NCBI GenBank assembly: GCA_015680905.1
Contig: CM027381.1
Span: 21,693,501-21,757,500, forward strand
Length of the DNA: 64,000 bases
Origin: Coptis chinensis
Lineage: Eukaryota; Streptophyta; Magnoliopsida; Ranunculales; Ranunculaceae
Direction of reading: 5' to 3'
Below the pieces are notes generated by a model. That model made no database searches. It worked only from the letters and a program-made list of their open reading frames with translations, and had not been told where the DNA came from. The position numbers and the translations under genes were made by a program. Below, in pieces: positions 33,010 to 43,678 of this stretch. Within the stretch, counting starts at the first letter, position 1. Every line of letters begins with the position of its first letter.

Positions 33010-34784
33010 ATGGCTAAAGAAAGAGAGTCACCTCTATCTGACTTTTACAAAGCCTTGAACGATAGCCCAAAATCTTGCATCGTTCTTGCAGACCCAATGG
33101 GGGATTTTTGAATCCCTCCAAATATATTTAATTTGTTGCCCATTTTTCATGGGTTAGACCATGAAAAACCTTATCAGCACATGCATAGGATTGAACAAGT
33201 CCTTACCACATTCCACCATCTTATGGTTGGTGCTGAACAAATTAAACTAAGGGTGTTTTCTTTCACTTTAGCCGATAAGGTGGTGTCTTGGTTAATTGCC
33301 CAAGGGCCTAATTCTGTGGACTCATGGGCCAAACTTGTTCAACTATTTATGGAATATTTTTACCCACCATTGAAGACAGATGAAATGCTTTCCAAGATTC
33401 ATTTCTTTTGACAGAATCCTCATGAATCATTTTTAGAGGCTTTGAATCATTTCACCGATCTTCTTATATAGTGTCCACACCATAACCTCACGAAAGACAC
33501 GTTAGTTCGTTCCTTTTTCAAAGGACTGTTACACCACCACAAAGAGGTGCTTGACATAATGAATGGGGGTAGTTTCCTCAGTAAAGGAGCCTTAGAGGTT
33601 TATAAATTTTTAGAAGATCAAACAAAGCGTAATAATAACTGGGGGGGGGTAGTGACGATATCTCGTGTTCTGCTAGTTCTTCTACAACAGTTAAGGCCAC
33701 CGGTATGTTTGAGATTAAACCCGATCCTGAACTAAAAACTTTAATCAAATCTCTAACTAAATAGGTATATGCTATTTCTATTCAACAAAAGCCTATCCCC
33801 ATCATGAATATCAACTCCAATCCATGTAATTTCTATTTGAGTCTTGAGCATCCTGACTCCTATTGTCCCCTCGTTTATAACCAACAAACATCACAACAAG
33901 ATAACCTTTTCTCAATTAATAGTTATCCTATTCCTAACGCCCCTTGGAGACAACATCCCAACTTCAGTTGAAGAAATAATCAACAAGTAACACCTCCAGG
34001 GTTTAATAATCAAAATGCTAGGCCAACAAACAATTACAACCAAGCTCCACCACGACAAAGACAAGGTCAGGGACAAGGTCAGGGTAATTATAATAATTAT
34101 AACAATAATAATTATAATGCTAATAGAGGTATCGTTCCGGTAAATAATAACTATCACAAACCACCCATGAATAATCAACGTGACATAGTTCCTATCACAC
34201 AACCTATAGCTAACACTCTTCCACAACAGGATCGTTTTGATGCCTTTATGTAATCCCAACAACAGATTTTACAAGCCATCCAACTTTCCTTACAGCAGTT
34301 AGCACAAGAGAAAGTACAACCCAAAGGTGTGTTTCCAGGACAAGCGATACCTAATCCTAAAACAACAAACACAGCCTTTGAGGTAAACGGTAATACTAGT
34401 AAGGAAAATGCAAATGTAAGTGAGTTAAATACCATCACCACTCTTCGTTCTGGCAAAGTGGTTGATAACAACATAACTATGCCTATAGTTACCCCACCAG
34501 TGGTCCCTACACCAGATATTGTACTAGATACTGAAGTAGAAACTGAAGATCCTACCCCTGTAGAGGTACCAGTTAAACCATAACCTAAGAAATAGAAAGC
34601 CAAGGTTAGACATCCAGTTGATCTATACGCTAAATATAGAGAGAAACCACCGTTTCCCCAGAGATTAGCTATGTTGAACAAGGATACAAGTTATGATGAG
34701 ATTAGGGAAGTTTTCAAAAATCTAACAAAAAACCTTCCTTTTCTTGAAGCGATTAAAAAGTTACCTCACCACGCTAAGTTTCCT
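33010..34784 (+). pseudogene. Ath-2 gag, truncated
   Basis: ATG 33010 (MAKERESPLSDFYKAL). The Gag core follows (FHGLDHEKPYQHMHRIEQV, LVQLFMEYFYPP), with stops at 33109 and 33409 and frameshifts. A worn zinc knuckle (FYLSLEHPDSYC, first Cys pair damaged) lies near 33830. An Asn/Gln-rich linker (34000-34140) is longer than in its relatives. The start of the protease-linked part (YDEIREVFKNLTKNLPF) ends abruptly in LTR sequence at 34784. Confidence 0.85.
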
Positions 34785-35127
34785 TTTCTCTGTTAGTTGA
34801 TTAAGTCGAGTCAAGGTGAAATCGAATTCCCCTAATTCATTCTCTATTTCCATCATAGTATTTAGCATATTTCAATTACGTCATTTCAATCGTTGTTAGC
34901 ATAGTTACATAATCATTACTCTCACGACTTTGGTAGAACCGATAATCTTAGTTAGCATTGAATTCTGAAGAACTAGGAGTGGAACAAATTCTCTACTCCA
35001 CTTAGTGCAATAGCATCGAGAGTGTAGAAAAACTTTGATAACATTAGACATAAAATAGTTTTAGTTTTAATTACGTTCGAGTTTAATCGCTTATTCGTAG
35101 GTAAAACTATCGTTTTCTCTTTTATCA
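34785..35127 (+). repeat. Ath-2 3' LTR fragment
   Basis: Matches the last part of the 5' LTR from about 31890 on (CTCTGTTAGTTGATTAAG to TTTTATCA). It is followed by the CTCAT duplication. Confidence 0.9.
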
Positions 35128-35132
35128 CTCAT

Positions 35133-35440
35133 ACTATAATGTAATCCTATGACATCGCTGGATCCACAAGATGCAAGCGGTACCAATAACACTCCATCAG
35201 GTACTCCGCTTTCTCAGCCCCAGAGGTATGATGGAGCTTCGCAGCAACCAGCTCGAGGCTTACAACTGCAATTAGATCTTTTCAGCGAACAAGTCTGCTG
35301 CGGCTCCCATACGAACCAAAAGTGAGCTCACCAGCACCAAGATAGCCAAAGATTTCATCGCTGAGGTCAAAACCAAAGGAGAACGCCTGGGGCTTTGTCA
35401 AAAAGGCCCCTTCACCAATCAAGACCCCAAAGGTCGCCCC
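35133..35440 (+). pseudogene. Tat-B protease, second part
   Basis: Continues the protease split by Ath-2: ACTATAATGTAATCC gives YNVI, then a damaged LGRPW equivalent, then WIHKMQAVPITLHQVLRF. The following linker region (KIAKDFIAEV) runs to the GCCCC duplication at 35436-35440, where the solo LTR is inserted. No RT follows. Confidence 0.8.
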
Positions 35441-36939
35441 TGATAAGAGCCCAAAAAAATAGTTTTAACCCCTTAACAATTATACTTTTAGACCAATTAT
35501 GCGAGTAATAAATAAGAGTTAATGCTGATTACATGCTTTTATGTATTTCAGGCATTAAAGTCAATTATGTGCAGAAATGTACCACTTTGGCGAGATAAAG
35601 GAGCAAGGGTTGGTTGCTAAGAAGTTATGTGATTAAAGGTCAAGATTCAAGGAGAAAAAGTCTTTGTAAAGCCCGGTCAAAAGCTAAAAAGTCAAAGTCA
35701 ACGCGGGCAGAAACATCACTCAAAAGTCAGCAGAACTTTCGAAGACCGTATCTTTGGACTCAGACTTCGAAATTGGGTCTACCTTATGTAAAAACGATCA
35801 ACTTGGAAAGAGATTTTCAATGGTCCAAGTCTTGACCCAATCAGAGGAGCAGAAGTGGACGAAAAGTCTGTTGAAGTCAGAGCCAGTTGGAAAGGGCCCT
35901 GTGGATTGAAGAGATTGGGTTTTGGGCTCGATTTTCCTGCCCAAAATATGGCTCCTCAGCCCATGCACGAAAATGTGGATCTGGTCTCCTCTATTTCCAC
36001 ACAGAAGACTTAACTCTTCAGCATAAATGAGGTTAGGTAGCAAGTAGCTATTAGAGCATAGTTTAGATCTAGTTTTTGAGAATCAATTAATTAATTGGTT
36101 TTTTATTATCTTGTTTTAACTTAGTTATTTGAATCATTGTTTTATTATTCATTAGATCAATAAAATAGTTAGTTTTTCATAATTTTGGTTTTGATTTATT
36201 AAAGTACTTAGCTCTAAATTAAAGTTCTTAGTTGTTAATCATTTCTTAGTTGTTAATTTAGATTTGAATTATTGAATTGAAAGTTTATATTATTAAAGTT
36301 AAAATCTTTATATGATGTCTAGTTTAAATTCATATGGAAATTATAGTTTGATGAATCAAGGCTAAACCTCCATTAGAGGGGTTTGATGAAGCCTTGATGA
36401 AAACTTGATTGTGTAGAGTAGAATCGTTGTAAGAGTCTATTACACTCTAGAAGGTAGTTGATTCGCCATGAGAATGGGTAGAACTTCCTCACATGCTAGT
36501 CATTAGTTGGTAGAGATTGCCATGAATGATTAGGGATTAGAACAACCAATTCTTATTGTAAGAACGTAAGAATTTGATTACAACAATCTATGCTAGTTTA
36601 ATTATGTTGGATTCAAGGTGGAATCAAATTCTCCTAATTCTTTATCTAGATTCAACCCTTAGTATTTCCGTCATTTCGTTATTCGTATCTTGTTATCATA
36701 ATTTGCATCGTAGTATAAATCCCACTGTTACTCTCACTAACTTTGGATAGACTCGCAGTCGTAGAAAACATTGAATACTAAAGAACTAGGAGTGGAACGA
36801 ATCTTTTACTCCATCTCTATTTCGATAGAATCGAGAGTAGAATAATCTTTGATAAAAACACGAGTTCAGTTTTAGTTTTACTTGCGTTTATGATTGAATC
36901 TTTTATTCGTAGGTAAAACTATTCATTTTATATTTATCA
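35441..36939 (+). repeat. Solo LTR of the Athila-type family
   Basis: 1499 bp, TGATAAGAGCCC to TATTTATCA, flanked by 5-bp GCCCC at 35436-35440 and 36940-36944. No primer site, coding part or second LTR is attached. A solo LTR arises by recombination between the two LTRs of a full element. Confidence 0.93.
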
Positions 36940-36944
36940 GCCCC

Positions 36945-37904
36945 CACTGCGGTAACCAGGACTCCAGAAATACCATTAAAACGCGTGAAATTCTAGAACA
37001 TCTGCAAAACAAGGTTATAACATACTAATATAGCAAATAAAACTGACGCAACTTGATATGAGTTCCACCCGTTATGGGGTAAACAAGAATCAAATTGGTT
37101 GGGACATAAGCAGACACTAACTGAAATAAAAACTAACCTTAACTCCAGCGTTTAAGTGTTGTCAACCTCTTCTATAAAGAAATGAGGTTCCTTCGCATCC
37201 TGCCTCTCCAAAGAGATGAGGTTCCTTCAAGATCCTAACTGCAAGAAGATTTTATGGAACCAATGTCCATAAGTCTCGCTTCCCAACAAGTGTTCGAAAG
37301 ACTGCTCCGGTATCACTATAGGAGAAGTCATCACAAAACTACTCTCTAGAACAGCTGCAATGATCCTGGAACAACCCACAAAAATTTGGAATTTTTCTTG
37401 CCCACGGGGGTCAGGGCGCGGGGTGCACTCAACCTATGCCTGGTTAGGGGGTCGACTCAAAGGTTAAATTTTTTGAGGCAGTGCCTAGAGGGATTAGGCT
37501 CGAAGTCTGAAATGCGAAAGTGAGAAGGAAAAAGAAAGAAAATTTAGGAGTGAAAGGTAAGAGATGAATGTGAGAGATGTTAGTTTTGTGTGGAGAATGA
37601 ATGAAGTTTATATAGGTTTGAGTTTCCAAAACGAATTGGGAAGTTTCCAAAACTTTTTAAGGCAATTGCCAGAAACAGAAATTTCCAAAATTGGAAACGG
37701 AAACTACCCATATTCTTGATTCTAATACAAACCTAATATCCGTTAGACTTAATTTAGAATAGTAACTTCTAAACTCTTATAGCTTTCATCCTACCACCAC
37801 ATCTAATCCTAGGCATGCCCATATTGGCAATATTCTCAACTATCACTCGAAAACAACTTCTAAAATGGAGGATCATATAACAAATCATGCTAGAGTAAAT
37901 AATA
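36945..37904. other. Unassigned segment with a minus-strand promoter-like part
   Basis: The left part may be Tat-B linker; I see no RT in it. On the minus strand CCTATATAAAC lies at about 37607-37617, followed by a CT-rich leader-like stretch and, near 37410-37430, GAGTGCACCCCGCGCCCTG, like the Athila leader motif. This could be the 3' LTR of Ath-3 or of a diverged relative followed by leader. It lacks clear TG/CA ends, so I leave it open. Confidence 0.4.
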
Positions 37905-38305
37905 CCACCCCCAAACAATTCGGGAATGTGGGATTAACAATAAAAACAATGCACAATTTGAAAAGAACCATATTATATTAAAATTGAAATTCAAACAACA
38001 TTTAACAACCAAATTCAAATTTAACTATGGAATTAAAAATTAACTTCGGAACTAATAAAAACAATAATGCAATACATGCATAATTCACACCATAGAGAAA
38101 CATGACTCAAAAACTGAAAAAACATGCAAGAGTGGAAGACGTGAATTATGTTAACCGTGGACTTAGGATCCGGTACTTATAGCCACACACTCCCTAGGGA
38201 GGGCCCAGTTACCTGAATGGTGCACTTATCAATATATATGAAAGTGAAAGGAAGTACACCGAAGAATAAAATGAGTCTTTTATAGTCAGATACTCAAGAC
38301 TTTAT

Positions 38306-41300
38306 CTAACACATATGTATATAATGAACATGTAGTTTACCATATATCAATAACCGAAATAGTTGTGGATCGTTCCATAAATAATTATCGTGGAATGCAA
38401 CCCCAAACAGAAGCAAGCACCAAGATTTTCGATGACGCAACTTAGTGAAATGAAAGCGAAGTCTGATAGATCGAGAACGTAACCGAGCATGCACCTTCTT
38501 TTTCCTCCAACGAAGAGGTGGCCAAGTGAATGAGTGTGAAAAAATGGATGGTTGTGGAAGATTCTTGGAATGTGGATAAGTGTTAGAAGAAAAGGGTGGG
38601 AAGAATGATTGGATTATGTGAGGGATTAGCTCAGGTAGTTGGTGGTAGGGTGGTGCTCTAGGCAGTGCTTGAGAGGGTGGATCATCACAAGCTCTTAGAA
38701 ACTTGTCGAATTCCTCATCTAGGTTGTTCGTCATCCATATAATTATGGTATTCATCTCCATCTTTGAGAAATTCATCTATCTTGTCTATTGTGAGGTTTA
38801 CTCCATCTTTCATAGGGTCAGAAGGCAGGGTGGAAACTTCTGTCTCTAATTCAATTTTGTTCAAGGAGTCAAAATTGTGATCTTTGTCTTCTTCTATAAG
38901 AGGGGTATCTACTAGTGTGGGGACGAGATCGTTGGAAGCACTAATATGATATACAAAACTCTCAATAGACTTAACTTCACCTTCTACAGGAAAACCTAGT
39001 TGTCTCTGCTTTTGTCTAAACATGTTAAGTTCCACAGAAAGATTTACAAAAGAAAAAGTCATTGAGCCATCCCGGCAATTGATTTGGGCATTGGCAGTTG
39101 CCAAGAAATGACGCCCTAAGATGATGGGAATAGAATTATGAGCAAATTCTGTGTCAAGAATAACAAAGTTGGTTGGATAGTAAAAATCCTGCACTTTAAC
39201 GAAAATGTTTTCAACTACACCCTTGGGATACTTAATTGAACGATCGGCTAACTGCAAAGTCATTTTGGTTGGTTGAAGTTTTGTTAGACCTAGTTGTTTA
39301 TATAAATAAAATGGGAGTAAGTTAACACTTGCCCAGGTCTAATAAAGCAGTTGTTATGAAGGTATCACCTAAGGTGCATTGTATAGTAGGACGACCAGGG
39401 TCCTTGTACTTAACAATTCCGTTATGTTCTTGCGTTCTTGAGTATATAAAAGGTTTGGGCATCCTTAACCCCTAGCTATTTCAAAAAAAAAAAAAAAAAA
39501 AAAAACAATTCCGTTATGTTCAGATAAAGAGGGATATTGTTCAGTTAAGAATGTTTCGTGCGGTATGTTGGTTTTCCTCTTCTTGGTGCACAACTCTTTT
39601 AGAAACTTAGCATGTCTAGGTAGACTTTTTATAGCATCTAGAAAAGGTAGGTTTATAGTCAGATTTTTAAACACTTCCCTAATATCATCAAAATTTCGTC
39701 CTTCTTAGACATAACTAGTCTCTGGGGATATGGTGGTTTATCTCTATATTTAGCAATATTATTAGTCTTTGCTTTATCTCTATTCATTTTCCATCTAGGT
39801 GTCCATATTGGAACCTCTACAGGTGTAGGGTCTTTAATTTCTATTATTGGGTCTTGTAAGGTTTTCCCTTTTGGTTGTGGTTTAACTGGTACTTCTACAG
39901 TTGTAGGGTCGGTTTCTATTACAGTATTTGGTATGGTTTCATTTTCAGCTTCTATTTGCGGGTGGTCTTCAGGCATAGTTACTTTGTTATCAACTACTCT
40001 CCCTGAACGAAGGGTAGTGACTGCCTGTAGGTCCCCTTGGTTTATATTACCATTAGAGTGAATATTGTTTATTTCGGGCGCGGTGTTTTTGTTGACTTAG
40101 GAGTAGGCCTTCGCTTGACTCGAAACACGCTTTGTTTGGTTATTATTTTGGTTAGGAGACACGTCAATAACCTTTTGGCACAAAGACTGCATCATTCGCA
40201 TCGTTTGTTTCATCATATTAGAGTTTTGATCATGCTGATCTTTCATCAAGTTTGAGTTTTGTTGCATAATTTGATTTTGTTTTTCCAACAAGGTCACTAC
40301 TAATTTGTCTGTAGATGGTTGAACTGGCATTAAGGCTTGTTGAGTGTTCATGTCTTGATGTTGATAGTTTTGGGTCATGGGCACTAAACCTCTATTCTGG
40401 TCACCTAAGTTTCCTAATCCTTGAGGTTGAGTTAATTGGTGGAAGTTTGATGGTTGTGGTGGTAGTTGTGCATAGACAAGAGGACAATAGAAGTCGGAAT
40501 GCTTAAGACTAAAACAGACATTACAACGAGTAGATTTAATGTTTATGATAGGAGTAGGTTCCTGTTTAATAGAGATGGCATCTACCTTTTTAGTGAGGGC
40601 ATCGATAAGAGTTTTAAGCTCGGAATCAGATTTAACCTCAAAAGAAAAAGGAGTGGAGCGGGAAGATTCGTTACCTCCCTAATTGTTGTTCCTCTTAGAT
40701 TGATCCTCTAAGAATTTATAAGCCTCTGAGGCTCCTTTACTAAGAAAACTACCCCCAGTCATAATATCTAGAACCTCCTTATGATGATGTAAAAGCCCCT
40801 TGAAGAAGGCACGAACAAGCGTGTCCTTCGCAAGATTATGATGCGGGCATTCAATGAGAAGATCAGTGAAACGATTCCAGGCCTCTGAAAAGGATTCATG
40901 AGGATTATGGTGGAAGAAATGAATCTTTTGAAGCATTTCATCTGTCTTCAGTGGTGGGTAAAACTGTTCCATGAACAACTGAACAAGATTAGCCCATGAG
41001 TCCACAGAGTTTGACGTTTGGGCAATTAACCAAGACGCTGCCTTGTCAGCTAGGGTGAATGGAAACACCGTAAGTTTAACTTGATTCGGACTTACGCTAG
41101 GATGATGGAATGTAGTGAGAACTTGGTCTATCCTACGCATATGCTGATAAGGCTTCTCGTGGTCTAAACCATGAAAAACTGGTAACAAGTTAAATATATT
41201 AGGGGGAATTTGAAAATCCCCCACTAGGTCTGGAAGAACGATGCACAACTTAGGGCCATCGTTTAGGGCTTTATAAAAATCAGAGAGAGGAGTCTCTTGT

Positions 41301-41311
41301 TCTTTAGCCAT
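38306..41311 (-). pseudogene. Ath-3 gag-protease polyprotein plus tail
   Basis: ATG at 41309-41311 (MAKEQETPLSDFYKALN). The Gag core is unbroken for over 200 codons (FHGLDHEKPYQHMRRIDQV, DKAASWLIAQ, FTDLLIECPHHNL) until a stop at 40679. A zinc knuckle (CNVCFSLKHSDFYC) lies near 40500. The protease part has DEIREVFKNL near 39670, is split by the LINE scrap at 39430, and loses two bases at the DLG active site near 39335. IPIILGRHFLATANAQI follows. The tail has VHARLRSRSIRLRFHF, KSWCLLLFGVAFHDN and LFRLLIYGKLHVHYI, with stop 38306-38308. This is the longest open copy of the tail. Confidence 0.85.
39430..39504 (+). mobile_element. Tiny 5'-truncated LINE insertion
   Basis: About 53 bp of LINE 3' end (AAGGTTTGGGC, then AACCCCTAGCTATTTC) plus a run of ~22 A. 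It is flanked by the 17-bp direct repeat ACAATTCCGTTATGTTC at 39413-39429 and 39505-39521. The same 3' end type is seen in LINE-1 (GTTTGGGGT, then AACCCCTAGTTATTT). It is a dead-on-arrival product of target-primed reverse transcription. Confidence 0.93.
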
Positions 41312-41564
41312 TGATGCAGGTGTAGTGTGTGAAATTCTAGATAGGCGTGTGGTATTTATGTCTATGAAAAACAAGCCTGATTATACTAGAATTAAAACTC
41401 CTCTGACAGAAGAGGCGAGGAGTGGAAGTAGGAGTACCTTAATGCCTCCTTGATACGTGTTTGAATAGCGTCTTGTATACGCGATCTCAGTGTTTGTATG
41501 ATGTTAGAAACACTGAATAACTTAAAGAAATGAAAATTTGGACTGACCTATGAAAATCGGGCTG

Positions 41565-41775
41565 CTCCAGAAGAGGGCGCGGGTCGCGCTCAGAAATGGC
41601 CTTGGTAGGGCATGGGTCGCGCTCCTGTCTAACTCATGTTCTAGGTGGTTGAGCGTGGGGCGCGCTTGGAAGTAGGCTACCTAGGGCGCGGGTCTCGCTC
41701 AGGTGGTATTTGGAATTCCAGTGTTCTGGGCGCGGGTCGCGCTCAGGTTTGGCCTTGTATGGGCGCGGGTCACGC
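41565..41775 (-). repeat. Ath-3 leader GC-rich repeats
   Basis: On the minus strand GAGCGCGACCCGCGCCC and close variants occur about six times at 30-55 bp spacing. It is the clearest version of the motif in the window. Confidence 0.85.
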
Positions 41776-42562
41776 TCTCCAAAAAAATTGAAATTTTTAC
41801 GGTAGATTTCTAACACGTCTATTAAGTAGCCTGTAAAATTTCAGATAAATTGGAGCTATGAAAGTCCTTCTACTGCGCTTCAAAGTTTGTAAAACAGTTT
41901 TCGGACACAATACAAACAACCGAATGGTTAACCAATCAAAACAGAGACAAAAATCGCCAAAATTTTACTGGGGACTTCTAACAGATCATGGCTATTCCTA
42001 TAAACATTTTAGAGCAATTGGAGTTCTAAAAACCCTCCTTACCGGCTGTTGTTCCAGAAATTAAGTGTTTGCAAAACTGCAGAAACACACTGGAAACACT
42101 CCACTAGTTAGGAGGTCAAAACAAATAAAAAACTCTTCAAATTTTTACTAATAACTACTGACTTAGTGTAGATACTCCTGTAAAAAGTTTAGAATTTTTG
42201 GAACTGCCTAAGTAACCATACTCGTCTGTTTTTCAAGAACTTACGGTTTAAAAACTGAAATGCAGCACTGTAAAGATCGTATTTGTTCACAAGGTAAAAC
42301 AACTAGGAAAAATCTTAGAAAATTACAGTAAATCAATAACACCTTAAATATTACGTCTGTAAATTTTCAGAATTGTTCCAAATTTACAAGTACCTTTACT
42401 GCAGTGTTTTCCTCTGTGAATCCACAGCCCCTATGCCTAAAATTGTGAATAGTTCCAAAAATTCAAGAAATAAGAATGAAAAATTAAAAGGGTGGGTGGG
42501 TAGAGAATGGGGGATTGCCCCTTGAATTCAAGAAATTGAGTTCTTGTCTTGAACTAGATTAA

Positions 42563-42578
42563 GATGGCAGCGGCGCCA
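42563..42578 (-). promoter_or_regulatory. Ath-3 primer-binding site
   Basis: On the minus strand TGGCGCCGCTGCCATC follows the LTR end TTGTCA by two bases. It matches the tRNA-Asp complement with one mismatch in 13. Confidence 0.85.
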
Positions 42579-42580
42579 TT

Positions 42581-43623
42581 TGACAACCCGTAAAGACTAA
42601 ACTAGATTACTCTAGACTTCATTCTTACGGTATCAAAAATTTTATTTCCTACTCTCATATATATATTCATGCAATGTATCGAGTACGGAATCGTTCCACT
42701 CTTAACTCTCAAGAATTAAACAAATTCAATCAAACAAACACAAAGAGCAATGGTGAGAGTAATGTGTGATGTGAAATTTCTATACTATCATTCCCAACAC
42801 AAGAACAATAATAACAAGTCATAATTTAATAACTAATTTAAACTCTATTAATCTATTTGAACAATAACAATAATGATTCAAAATGAATTAAAACTAAAAT
42901 TAAAACTAATTTAGAACTAAGATTATGAATAACTACTTATCAAATTAAAACAAACTAATTAATTGAATGTAAAAACTAGATCTAAACTAAGTTATTTGAA
43001 CTCATTAATGGAGTCTAACCTAATTTTCTAATCTAAATCTAGGTATACTTAAGAGTTAAGTCTTCTCCATACAAATGGAGGAGACCAGATCTACTTTTTC
43101 GTGCATGGGCTTAGGAGCCATGTTTTGGGCCTGAAAATCGAGCCCAAAACCCAATCTCTTCAGTCCACAGGGCCCTTTTCAGCTAGATCTAACTTTAGTA
43201 GTCTTTTCATCCACTTATACTCTTCTGCTTGAGTCAAGTCTTAGACCATTGGAAATCTCTTTCCGAGCCGGTCGTTTTGACATAAGGTAGACCCAATTCT
43301 GAGGCCTGAGTTCAAAGATACGGTCTTTGGAAGTTCTGCTGACTTTTGTGTGCTGTTTCTGCCCGCATTGACTTCTCAGCTTCTAACCGGGTTTTACAAA
43401 GGCTTTTTTCTCCTTGAATCTTGGCCTTTATTCACAGAACTTCTTAGCAACCAACTCTTGCTCCTTTATATTGGCAAAGTGGCACATTTCTGCATAAAAT
43501 AAACTTCAATGCCTGAAATACATAAAAGCACGTAATCAGTATTAACTCTTATTTATTACTTGCATAATTGGTCTAAAAGTATTATTGTTAAGGGGTTAAA
43601 ACTACAGTTTTGGGCTCTTTTCA
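42581..43623 (-). repeat. Ath-3 5' LTR
   Basis: 1043 bp, shorter than the ~1.5 kb of its relatives. It shares the ATGGCTCCTAAGCCCATG motif and the first ~120 bp of the family LTR. Its end (GTCTTTACGGGTTGTCA) resembles that of Ath-4. Confidence 0.88.
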
Positions 43624-43673
43624 GGCACAATCCCAGAGGACCGTAGCAAAGCCAGACAAGTCCAATATTAGGC
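43624..43673 (+). pseudogene. Tat-B pol fragment between insertions
   Basis: About 50 bp (AQSQRTVAKPDKSNI) between the Ath-3 LTR and the ACGGC duplication. It would belong to the linker before integrase, judged only from its position. Confidence 0.4.
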
Positions 43674-43678
43674 ACGGC

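Larger units (their letters stand above)
30216..35127 (+). mobile_element. Ath-2: internally deleted Athila-type element
   Basis: Starts TGATAAGAGCCC and ends TTTATCA, with a 5-bp duplication CTCAT (30211-30215 and 35128-35132). It consists of a rearranged 5' LTR (30216-32213), primer site, leader, part of gag, and the last 343 bp of the 3' LTR. A deletion joins gag at about 34784 directly into the LTR, so protease, tail, 3' non-coding part and most of the 3' LTR are gone. Confidence 0.92.
37905..43623 (-). mobile_element. Ath-3: Athila-type element, minus strand
   Basis: Read leftward: 5' LTR (43623-42581), primer site, leader with GC-rich repeats, gag, protease, conserved tail ending at 38306, then non-coding DNA with a TTTGGGGGTGG tract at 37905-37917. 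The LTR edge reads TGAAAAGAGCCCA, one base off the family start. The left limit is uncertain, as no clear 3' LTR follows. It lies opposite to the other copies and holds a small LINE insertion (39430-39504). Confidence 0.8.

Noticed and set aside
37444..37650. Short minus-strand ORF after a TATA box
   Set aside because: Composition follows the CT-rich leader; start codon not conserved and no domain seen.
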